A stretch of 64,000 nt of DNA, from assembly GCF_016900355.1 (NCBI RefSeq), contig NZ_JACJKA010000018.1, forward strand, positions 1 to 64,000, written 5' to 3'. Position 1 is the first letter of the stretch. Each line of letters begins with the position of its first letter. The notes under the pieces are model-generated. The model did not search any database, was not told where the DNA came from, and worked only from the letters and a program-made list of their open reading frames with translations. Shown one piece after another: positions 45,836-53,457 of this stretch. Origin of the DNA: Bacteroides mediterraneensis (GTDB lineage Bacteria > Bacteroidota > Bacteroidia > Bacteroidales > Bacteroidaceae). A program made the position numbers and the translations under genes.

Positions 45836-47326
45836 ATGAAAAAACATTTATTATATGCGGCATTATTGGGTGGTTTGTGTTCTTTGGGAGTTACAAGCTG
45901 CGGGGATAATGAAGATGTTTCGAGAGAGCATGTGCTTACCGATGCTGAAATCGCAGAAATGGCGCGTCAGGATTCCATCGAAGAAGCGCAAAGAAATCAG
46001 ATTAATGCAGATTTGATTTTGGAATATACAGCAGATATCACGTTGAGTACCGTAGCGTATGATGGGGCTCAGGTTACGGTGGAGACAGATAAAATAGCTG
46101 AGTTGTTTGGAATCTCAGAAGAAGACCTGTTGGCAGGTATCGCCTTGGAATCTGGAGCACCTGAGATTACAGGCTTTGCCATTGAAGGTTCTACTCATGC
46201 CGATAATATGACGGCTTCAAATAGTAACTCCACTTGGGGACATTGGTTTGACGCCAAAGGAGATGTTGTCGCATGGGGAACTTCTGCCATGGTTTGTTGT
46301 GAGTTCAATACGGAAGATAAGTTCTTTAATGTAATGCAGTATCCGGGTCATCTGACCGATGGACAGACTGTAAAGGTGATTGAAGGATTGAAGTATGGTG
46401 AAAAACGTGTGGCAGTGGTTATTACGGTAAATGCACATGGAGCGGCAGCCATTACGGCACCGGTGGTTTCTACTCAGAAACTCAGTATTGACGTGAATCC
46501 GGCAAGTACATACGATTTGAACAATGTAGAGTTTAATGCCGATCAGGTAAAAGCCGATTTGGGTATCTCATCAATGGATGACGTAGAGAAGTTTGTGGCT
46601 GTGAAATCTGATGGAAGCTATGCACAGGAATCAGATGCCGGAACAAATGGTTTCTGGTTCGACGTGGATGGATATGCCAGCGGATATTCTGACAACTCTC
46701 GTATCTATACATCCTATGGAGGTGATGAATGGGTTGAAAATGAAATCGGTATCGGTCAATATCCGGGCAAGACGGCTGTGGGAGATTCATATACATTCAA
46801 CTATGGATTCCTGGCCAACAATAAGATTGTAATGATGGAAATCACGGTCAATGTGGTAGCTTACAATGATCCGGAAACCGCTCCGGAAGGAACACCGGAA
46901 GAAAAGACCATCGATGTGACACTGACCAAGAATTATACCACTGATTATGCGAATGTGCAATATGATATTCGGGATGTGCTTCGTCAAGCCTTTAAGATGA
47001 CGACTTACCAGATTCACAGTGCACGTGTTTCAAAAGAATTGAAAATCTATTGCAAGGAGGAATCTTCTGAAGATCCTGAATATACTGCAGATGTTCCGGG
47101 ATATTGGTTGGGAGAAGATGGTTCAGCCGTCAAGTTTGCCGAAGGTATTGGCTGGGTAAGCTTGGGAACCAGCGAAACAGAATTGTACCTGTATGGAGGT
47201 AACCATCCTGAAAATGTATCACCTACAGCAGGAGCTACCGTGAAGACTACTTACATCATTACTTGTAACGGTGGAAAAGTGACGGTGAACCTGACATTGC
47301 AGATTGATCCTCAGGTGGAAGAGTGA
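45836..47326 (+). CDS. Surface lipoprotein with three DUF4859-like modules
   Basis: The 496-residue protein has a lipoprotein signal ending VTSC (C22) followed by GDNED, the acidic export signal for surface display in Bacteroidetes. After it come three repeats of about 130 residues: WFDAKGDVVAWG with MQYPGHLTDGQT, then GFWFDVDGYASGYSD with IGQYPGKTAVGDSYT, and a more diverged third with GYWLGEDGSAVKF. These resemble what I know as DUF4859. The same module ends the next protein. The place right after susD suggests a surface glycan- or glycoprotein-binding protein in the SusE/F position. ATG 45836 begins the signal; the upstream TTG is rejected. A terminator follows. Confidence 0.8.
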   Translation: MKKHLLYAALLGGLCSLGVTSCGDNEDVSREHVLTDAEIAEMARQDSIEEAQRNQINADLILEYTADITLSTVAYDGAQVTVETDKIAELFGISEEDLLAGIALESGAPEITGFAIEGSTHADNMTASNSNSTWGHWFDAKGDVVAWGTSAMVCCEFNTEDKFFNVMQYPGHLTDGQTVKVIEGLKYGEKRVAVVITVNAHGAAAITAPVVSTQKLSIDVNPASTYDLNNVEFNADQVKADLGISSMDDVEKFVAVKSDGSYAQESDAGTNGFWFDVDGYASGYSDNSRIYTSYGGDEWVENEIGIGQYPGKTAVGDSYTFNYGFLANNKIVMMEITVNVVAYNDPETAPEGTPEEKTIDVTLTKNYTTDYANVQYDIRDVLRQAFKMTTYQIHSARVSKELKIYCKEESSEDPEYTADVPGYWLGEDGSAVKFAEGIGWVSLGTSETELYLYGGNHPENVSPTAGATVKTTYIITCNGGKVTVNLTLQIDPQVEE

Positions 47327-47345
47327 GAATAGTTGATTAATTAAT

Positions 47346-47399
47346 AAAAAAGGGGAAGATGTGTTTGATTGTTTATGGTTAAGCACATCTTTCTTTTTT
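47346..47399 (+). terminator. Terminator inside the locus after the susCD-lipoprotein block
   Basis: A stem with arms AAGATGTG (47356-47363) and CACATCTT (47384-47391), extended by an A run and a T run on the two sides, lies between the DUF4859 gene and the next. It probably lowers transcription of the genes downstream. Confidence 0.75.
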
Positions 47400-47412
47400 A
47401 ATAAACAGTTTT

Positions 47413-49671
47413 ATGAAAAGCACATTGAGATGGATAGGCTTATGCTTGCTCTCATTTTTATGGGTGGTTTCGCTGAATAGCTGTAAAGAAGAGGAGCAAG
47501 TGCAAGGCGAAGAGATAAAAATAGATGAAACTTCATCGCAACTGACATTGGAAGCGGAAGATACTTCTGCCTCTGTGAAGTTTACCGCCGTATCGTCGTG
47601 GAAAGCATCGTTGAAAGAGGATTCGGCAGCTGATTGGATTACACTCTCGGAAACCAGTGGAGTAGGAGGAGCCATCACGTTGAACCTGACGTTCTCCATC
47701 AATGAAAATGAGGCGGCGAGAACGGCCACTTTGGTGCTTTCTTGTGGAAGTACCGTGAAAGAAATTGGCATCACGCAGGGAGGAGGTTCTTTGCAGGTGA
47801 TGGACGAGTCGGAGGTGGAAGATTTCGACAAATACTACAAGCCGGCAGAGTTTGAAGGTATGGACATGTTGCGCAGCGATGCCAAATGGTCGTGGTTCCG
47901 TTCCAAACAGAGCGAACATTTCTTCGTGTTCTGGGAAGCCGGATTTGGAGATGACCCGAATGCGGAAACGGTACCTGCCAATTTGCGGGTAGACATCGAT
48001 GACCTTTTGAAAAAGGCCGAGCAGTTCTATAAGACTAATATCGAAAAGCTGAAGTTTGCGGAAACCGGACAGGGCAAATCATTCCTGGACCGCTACAAGA
48101 TGGAAATCTATCTGTTGTATCAGGAAGAATGGCTCGCTACGGGTTCCGGGTACGACAATACCATTGGGGCTTTGTGGGTAAATCCAAGTACGTGTCAGCC
48201 TGTGGGGTCTACCATTGCGCATGAAATCGGGCATAGCTTCCAGTACCAGGTGTATTGTGATAAATTGTGTCAGGGAGGAAATGACGATTTCAAGTCGGGT
48301 TTCCGTTACGGATATGAAGGAAGTAACGGCGGAAACGGTTTCTGGGAGCAGTGTGCCCAATGGCAGTCTTTCCAGGATTATCCGGAAGAGATGTTCACCT
48401 CTTACTATTTTGATGTGTGGTTGAAGAATAATCACCGTCATTTTGAAAACGAATGGATGCGTTATGCCAGCTACTGGTTACAGTCTTATTGGGTGATGAA
48501 ACATGGCATTGAGACGATTGGTCGCATCTGGAGAGAGTCTGTGTATCCGGAGGATGCCATCTCGGCTTATACACGGTTGTATTGCAACAACGATTGGAAC
48601 AAGACGAAAGAAGAGCTGTATGATTATGTCAGCCGGATGGCTACTTTCGACATCGATGGGGTACGTGAATATTCCGATGGGTATCTCGGACGGTATCACA
48701 CCACATTTTATACAAGTGGAGACTATTATCAAGTGGCGTATGCCAATTGTCCGGAAGCTACCGGTTTCAATGTGATTCCTTTGAACCTGCCGGAAGCCGG
48801 CAATACGGTGGTGACAGCCGATTTCGTAGGACTGGAACCTGGTGCCGCATTGGCAGCGGGTGATCCGGGTGAGTACATGGAATCGGAGGCTGTGAAGGGT
48901 ACAACCACGAAATACAATACGGCAGGAAGTGCCGGAAATATGGGCTGGATGTATGGTTTCGTGGCATTGAAACAGGATGGAAGCCGGGAATACGGTGAAG
49001 CACATTCGGACAAGAACGGGAAAGTTTCCTTTAATGTACCGGCTGGCACGCAGAGTTTGTATTTCATTGTACAGGCAGCTCCGCAGGCCTATACGGTTCA
49101 TCCGTGGGATGAAAAGGAATTGACCGACCAACAGTTCCCGTATAAAGTGAAGTTCGAGCATACGGATTTGTTGGGAAACGTGACGATTGACCCGGATGCA
49201 GCGCCCCAGAACCTGACACTGACGTACGACGTTTCTTTTGCAGCGAGTGCGACAGATTATAATGGGACTTCTGTCAATATTTCTGAACTGGGAGACCTCA
49301 CGAAAGTAGCACAGGCACTGACCATGCAGCCTTCACAGCTGACATCGCAGATGTTGTCTGCAAAAGCGGAGCCTCAAGAGGGAAAAATCGCCTTTGCCGC
49401 AGTAAAGGCAGACGGCAGTCTGGACTACAATACGACAGCCAACGGATATGGCTTCTGGTTTGACAGCCTGGGTAATTCCATTGGATGGGGTAGTGACAAT
49501 GACAGTAAGGTGTATGTGGAATACGATGCGGAGAACTTTATTTTCTCCATCGGACAATATCCGGGAAAATCGGCCTCCGGTGATACTTATACGGTGAAGG
49601 AAGCCTTGGTTTATACCGAAGGAGGGAAACCGTATCGGATAACTTTTGTCTTTAATATTCATATCAAATGA
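47413..49671 (+). CDS. Surface lipoprotein: BACON, DUF6055-like zinc-peptidase domain, DUF4859-like domain
   Basis: A 752-residue protein with lipobox VSLNSC (C24) and KEEEQ, an acidic surface-export signal. Parts: BACON domain (about 38-125), often a glycan- or mucin-binding module; a large domain (about 140-600) like DUF6055, with HEIGHSFQYQ (H270, E271, H274) and a possible third zinc ligand E312 in GFWEQCAQW, typical gluzincin spacing; and a C-terminal DUF4859-like module (about 610-752) with GFWFDSLGNSIGWG and IGQYPGKSASGDTYT. The HExxH core predicts a zinc metallopeptidase at the cell surface, though proteolysis is not shown for the family. The next gene is a shorter relative whose start overlaps its stop (ATGA). 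Confidence 0.78.
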   Translation: MKSTLRWIGLCLLSFLWVVSLNSCKEEEQVQGEEIKIDETSSQLTLEAEDTSASVKFTAVSSWKASLKEDSAADWITLSETSGVGGAITLNLTFSINENEAARTATLVLSCGSTVKEIGITQGGGSLQVMDESEVEDFDKYYKPAEFEGMDMLRSDAKWSWFRSKQSEHFFVFWEAGFGDDPNAETVPANLRVDIDDLLKKAEQFYKTNIEKLKFAETGQGKSFLDRYKMEIYLLYQEEWLATGSGYDNTIGALWVNPSTCQPVGSTIAHEIGHSFQYQVYCDKLCQGGNDDFKSGFRYGYEGSNGGNGFWEQCAQWQSFQDYPEEMFTSYYFDVWLKNNHRHFENEWMRYASYWLQSYWVMKHGIETIGRIWRESVYPEDAISAYTRLYCNNDWNKTKEELYDYVSRMATFDIDGVREYSDGYLGRYHTTFYTSGDYYQVAYANCPEATGFNVIPLNLPEAGNTVVTADFVGLEPGAALAAGDPGEYMESEAVKGTTTKYNTAGSAGNMGWMYGFVALKQDGSREYGEAHSDKNGKVSFNVPAGTQSLYFIVQAAPQAYTVHPWDEKELTDQQFPYKVKFEHTDLLGNVTIDPDAAPQNLTLTYDVSFAASATDYNGTSVNISELGDLTKVAQALTMQPSQLTSQMLSAKAEPQEGKIAFAAVKADGSLDYNTTANGYGFWFDSLGNSIGWGSDNDSKVYVEYDAENFIFSIGQYPGKSASGDTYTVKEALVYTEGGKPYRITFVFNIHIK

Positions 49672-51020
49672 ACAAACGATTTATAGGAGCATTTCTTTTA
49701 GCGGCAGTGTGTACTGCCGCTTTTTCTCAATCGGTGTGTCCCGTTGATTTGTGCAATAACAAACTGAGGGGCAAGGAAATTTACATTCCCAAAGATTTGC
49801 AGGGCATGGACCTTCATAACCCGGACTCCAAATGGAGTTATCAGCGGATGTGCTGCACGGACAATGTGGCGGTGTTCTGGGAGAAAGAATTCGGCAATGA
49901 TCTGGCAAATCCTCCTCAGCTGGAAGGACACGACATGCACGTGGACTTGAATAACCTGACGGACAAGCTGGAATATTTTTATACGTTTTTTCGGGACTCC
50001 TTGCTATTTACCAAGCCGGGGTCGAAGAGCGACCGCTACCGGATGATGGTTATGATTAACTATTCGCTTGAGGGAACAGCTTATGGCGGGGATTATGACC
50101 AGCAAATTGGAGCTTTGTGGGTGGCTCCTAACCGTATCCAGGATGAAAAGCTGAACTGTGTGGCACACGAACTGGGCCATAGTTTCCAGTCGCAGATTTC
50201 ATGTGACGGGGAAGGAGAGGCTTGGGGCGGTTCCGGTTTCTTCGAGATGGCTTCACAATGGATGTTGTGGCAGGTCAATCCGGATTGGCAGACCGATGAA
50301 AAATATCACTGGGATGCATTCAAGAAACTGACGCACAAGGCTTATCTGCACTTGGAGAATATCTATCACTCTCCGTACATTTTGGAGTATTGGGGAATGA
50401 AACGGGGCCGTCCCATCATTGCCGAACTTTTCCGGCAGGGAAAGAAGGGGGAAGACCCGGTGATGACGTATAAACGGCTGACGGGGCTGTCACAGGAGGC
50501 TTTTTGTGACGAGATGTTCGATGCCAGCCGCCATTTGGTGAACCTGGATTTTGAACGGGTGTGGAAGAATACGCGGCCTTATGCTAATCAGTATGATTGT
50601 AAGCTGACGAAGCAGGCTGATGGCTGGTATCAGGTGCCTGCGGAGGTTTGTCCGGAAAACTACGGCTTCAATGTCATCCCGTTGGTGGTACCGGAACCGG
50701 GAACGAAGGTAACCTTACAATTTGAGGGATTGAAAGGTCCGCAGGACGGTTATGTATCGGTTCATCCGGAAAAAGCAGGTTGGCGGTATGGTTTTGTAGC
50801 TGTAAAGGCGGACGGAAAAAGTCTGTATGGCGAAATGAGTGCCAAGCAGAAAGGAAAACTGACTTTTAAAGTGCCTGAAAACGAGAAGTTAGTATATTTG
50901 TGGTTGGTAGTGATGGGGGCCCCGGAGGAGCATTGGATGAATCCCTTACCGGAAAGCGGAGAGAAAGATGCACAATGGCCTTATCGCATCAAACTGAAAG
51001 GAACGGATTTAAAGAACTAA
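49668..51020 (+). CDS. Secreted DUF6055-like zinc-peptidase protein
   Basis: The 450-residue protein has a normal signal peptide (MNKRFIGAFLLAAVCTAAFS) and no lipobox, so it is probably periplasmic. It shares the core of the preceding protein: the lead-in DNVAVFWEKEFG, DRYRMMVMINY, the IGALWVAPNRI block, HELGHSFQSQ (H167, E168, H171) and E193 in GFFEMASQW as likely third ligand, and the later ENYGFNVIPLVVPEPGT. It lacks the BACON and DUF4859 domains. An ATGA overlap couples it to the preceding gene. The pair suggests the same substrate cut at the surface and again in the periplasm; this is inference. Confidence 0.78.
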   Translation: MNKRFIGAFLLAAVCTAAFSQSVCPVDLCNNKLRGKEIYIPKDLQGMDLHNPDSKWSYQRMCCTDNVAVFWEKEFGNDLANPPQLEGHDMHVDLNNLTDKLEYFYTFFRDSLLFTKPGSKSDRYRMMVMINYSLEGTAYGGDYDQQIGALWVAPNRIQDEKLNCVAHELGHSFQSQISCDGEGEAWGGSGFFEMASQWMLWQVNPDWQTDEKYHWDAFKKLTHKAYLHLENIYHSPYILEYWGMKRGRPIIAELFRQGKKGEDPVMTYKRLTGLSQEAFCDEMFDASRHLVNLDFERVWKNTRPYANQYDCKLTKQADGWYQVPAEVCPENYGFNVIPLVVPEPGTKVTLQFEGLKGPQDGYVSVHPEKAGWRYGFVAVKADGKSLYGEMSAKQKGKLTFKVPENEKLVYLWLVVMGAPEEHWMNPLPESGEKDAQWPYRIKLKGTDLKN

Positions 51021-51032
51021 AAGGATAAAACT

Positions 51033-52406
51033 ATGTTTGCAAAAGAAACGTATGTCGCCCGCAGGCGGCAATTGATGAAGAGTGTGGGCTCAGGTCTGCT
51101 CCTCTTTTTAGGGAACGACGAGTGCGGAATGAATTATGAGGACAACACGTACGATTATCGGCAGGATTCTTCCTTCCTGTATTTCTGGGGATTGTCGTAT
51201 GCCGGACTGGCTGCGGTAATTGACATTGATGAGGGACGTGAAATCATTTTTGGTGACGAACTGACCATCGACCATATTGTGTGGATGGGCACGCAGCCTA
51301 CCTTGCACGAGAAAGCACAGCGGGTAGGGGTAACGGAAACACGTCCGTTGGCAGAACTGAAGATATACGTGCAGAAAGTGGTGGCACAAAAGCGGATGGT
51401 GCATTATTTGCCGCCTTACCGTGCCGAGCATCGGTTGAAACTGATGGATTTGCTGGGCGTGAAGCCGGGAGTGGAGATGCCTTCTGTACCTTTTATCAAA
51501 GGAATTGTTGACTTGCGGAATTACAAGACGGAAGAAGAAATTGCGGAGATTGAACGGGCTTGCAATGTGACGGCAGAAATGCACCTGGAAGCCATGCGGG
51601 TGTTGCGCATCGGCATGAAAGAGTATGAAGCGGCTGCGGCTTTGGAGGCAGTGGCACGGGCACACGGGTGCCGTTTGTCTTTCCCGACTATTACCACAGT
51701 GTGCGGACAGACGCTTCACAACCATTATTACGGCCATACGGTGAAGGAAGGTGACATGCTGTTAGTGGATGCCGGAGCAGAAACGGAGATGGGTTATGCC
51801 GGAGACATGTCGTCTACTATCTGCGCCGGAAAGAAATTCACCAGCCGCCAGAAGGATGTGTACGACATTCAGGTGGCGGCGCATCGGGCGGCAGTGGAAG
51901 CCTTGAAGCCGGGGGGGTATTTCCGGGATGTATACGATTTGGCTTGTCGGGTCATTTGCGAAGGCCTGAAAGGACTGGGCTTGATGAAAGGCAATCCGGC
52001 GGATGCCGTGGAACAGGGAGCACATGCTATGTTCTTCCCTTGCGGGCTGGGGCACATGATGGGACTGGATGTACACGACATGGAGAACTTAGGTGAAGTG
52101 TGGGTAGGCTATGACGGACATCCTAAGAGTACGCAGTTTGGACGGAAATCATTGCGTCTGGCTCGGAAACTGGAACCGGGATTTGTGCTGACCATTGAAC
52201 CGGGCATTTATTTCATTCCGGAACTGATTGACTATTGGAAATCGGAACATCGCTTTACGGATTTTATCAATTACGAGAAGCTGGAAAGTTACCGTGACTT
52301 TACGGGGTTGCGTAACGAGGAAGATTATCTGATTACGCCCACTGGGGCACGGCGACTGGGCAAGAAGATTCCGTTGACAACTGAAGAAGTGGAGGCCCTG
52401 AGATGA
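51033..52406 (+). CDS. Xaa-Pro aminopeptidase (M24, aminopeptidase P)
   Basis: A cytoplasmic peptidase of 457 residues without signal peptide; aminopeptidase P removes an N-terminal residue that precedes proline. The N-terminal domain (about 1-170) has the creatinase-like sequence NYEDNTYDYRQDSSFLYFWG. The catalytic pita-bread domain (about 175-450) has the five metal ligands: D in LLVDAGAE, D in YAGDMSST, H in GLGHMMGLDVHD, E in TIEPGIYF and E in GLRNEEDYLIT. It lies inside the glycan locus between a secreted peptidase-like gene and a transporter gene, overlapping the latter by ATGA. That position suggests that proline-containing peptides are a product of the locus. Confidence 0.9.
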   Translation: MFAKETYVARRRQLMKSVGSGLLLFLGNDECGMNYEDNTYDYRQDSSFLYFWGLSYAGLAAVIDIDEGREIIFGDELTIDHIVWMGTQPTLHEKAQRVGVTETRPLAELKIYVQKVVAQKRMVHYLPPYRAEHRLKLMDLLGVKPGVEMPSVPFIKGIVDLRNYKTEEEIAEIERACNVTAEMHLEAMRVLRIGMKEYEAAAALEAVARAHGCRLSFPTITTVCGQTLHNHYYGHTVKEGDMLLVDAGAETEMGYAGDMSSTICAGKKFTSRQKDVYDIQVAAHRAAVEALKPGGYFRDVYDLACRVICEGLKGLGLMKGNPADAVEQGAHAMFFPCGLGHMMGLDVHDMENLGEVWVGYDGHPKSTQFGRKSLRLARKLEPGFVLTIEPGIYFIPELIDYWKSEHRFTDFINYEKLESYRDFTGLRNEEDYLITPTGARRLGKKIPLTTEEVEALR

Positions 52407-53311
52407 CGAACGACAACAAGGCGATTGCGTGTGCCTGTGTGGCCGTACTGAGCTGGTCGACGGTAGCCACGGCGTTCAAGATGGCGTTGCGCTACCTGAC
52501 GCATTTTGAGATGCTGTGGGTGGCCAGTCTGACCTCACTGGTGATATTTACGGTGCTGCTTACCGTACAGCGAAAATGGAGGCTGTTGGGAGGCCTGACC
52601 GGGAAGCAATGGCTGTATTATGCCGCATTGGGCTTGCTGAATCCGGTGGCCTACTATCTGGTGTTGTTCAAGGCGTATGAACTGCTTCCGGCGCAGGTGG
52701 CACAACCCATCAACTATGCGTGGCCGATTGTACTGCTGATTTTGCTGGCGCTGTTTGCCGGACAACCCATTCCGAAGAAGAAGTACATCGGTATGTTTGT
52801 GTCGCTGGCTGGAGTAGCGTTGATTTCCATCGGTACCGGATTTGAAGGGGAAATGGTGGTGTCGGCTGAAGGCTTTCTGCTGGCTGCGTTAAGTGCGGTG
52901 TTGTGGGCTGCCTATTGGATGTTCAACAACCGGAATAAGGTACAGACAGACGGCAGTGTGGTACTGTTCCTGACTTTCCTGTTTGGTTCGGTGTATTTGT
53001 CAATCGGCGCGTTGTGTGTCGGCTTGGACTTGCATTCTCTGACTGGCGTATTGTCGGGCATGTATGTGGGAGGTTTTGAAATGGGTATCCCTTTTATCTT
53101 CTTCGGACTGGCCATGCGGAAGACCTCCAATCCGGCGTTGATCAACCAGCTGTGTTACCTGTCTCCTTTCATGTCATTGTTCTTCATTTCCGTTGTGTTA
53201 GGTGAACGCATTGTCTTTACCACTTACATCGGATTGGTGATGATTGTGTTAGGCATCGTGTTTAACCAGTATTTTGTGAAGACTAAAAATCAGGCAAAAA
53301 TCGTCCAGTAG
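52403..53311 (+). CDS. EamA (DMT superfamily) transporter
   Basis: The 302-residue inner-membrane protein has ten predicted helices in two EamA repeats of five. Landmarks are CVAVLSWSTVATAFKMALRY at the start, YYLVLFKAYELLPAQVAQPINY at the end of the first repeat, and PALINQLCYLSPFMSLFF with GLVMIVLGIVFNQYF in the second. Many relatives export amino acids or metabolites. The four-base overlap with the aminopeptidase P gene suggests handling of its products, perhaps amino acids or imino acids. Direction and substrate are unknown. Confidence 0.85.
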   Translation: MTNDNKAIACACVAVLSWSTVATAFKMALRYLTHFEMLWVASLTSLVIFTVLLTVQRKWRLLGGLTGKQWLYYAALGLLNPVAYYLVLFKAYELLPAQVAQPINYAWPIVLLILLALFAGQPIPKKKYIGMFVSLAGVALISIGTGFEGEMVVSAEGFLLAALSAVLWAAYWMFNNRNKVQTDGSVVLFLTFLFGSVYLSIGALCVGLDLHSLTGVLSGMYVGGFEMGIPFIFFGLAMRKTSNPALINQLCYLSPFMSLFFISVVLGERIVFTTYIGLVMIVLGIVFNQYFVKTKNQAKIVQ

Positions 53312-53327
53312 GATGAAAAAATAGTAC

Positions 53328-53363
53328 AAAATCCCTTCTTCTAAGTGTAGGAGAAGGGATTTT
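53328..53363 (+). terminator. Probable terminator after the EamA gene
   Basis: A perfect 12-pair stem (AAAATCCCTTCT at 53328-53339 against AGAAGGGATTTT at 53352-53363) with only a short T tail that lies within the stem. It marks the end of the peptidase/transporter sub-block. Confidence 0.6.
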
Positions 53364-53457
53364 GGGATGATATTGTTATCGTTTCAGACTTCCCTGTCAG
53401 AAACTTATTGGTTTATCTTTTTTCTTTGTAATCGAAAAAAGTAAATATTCTGTGGGT

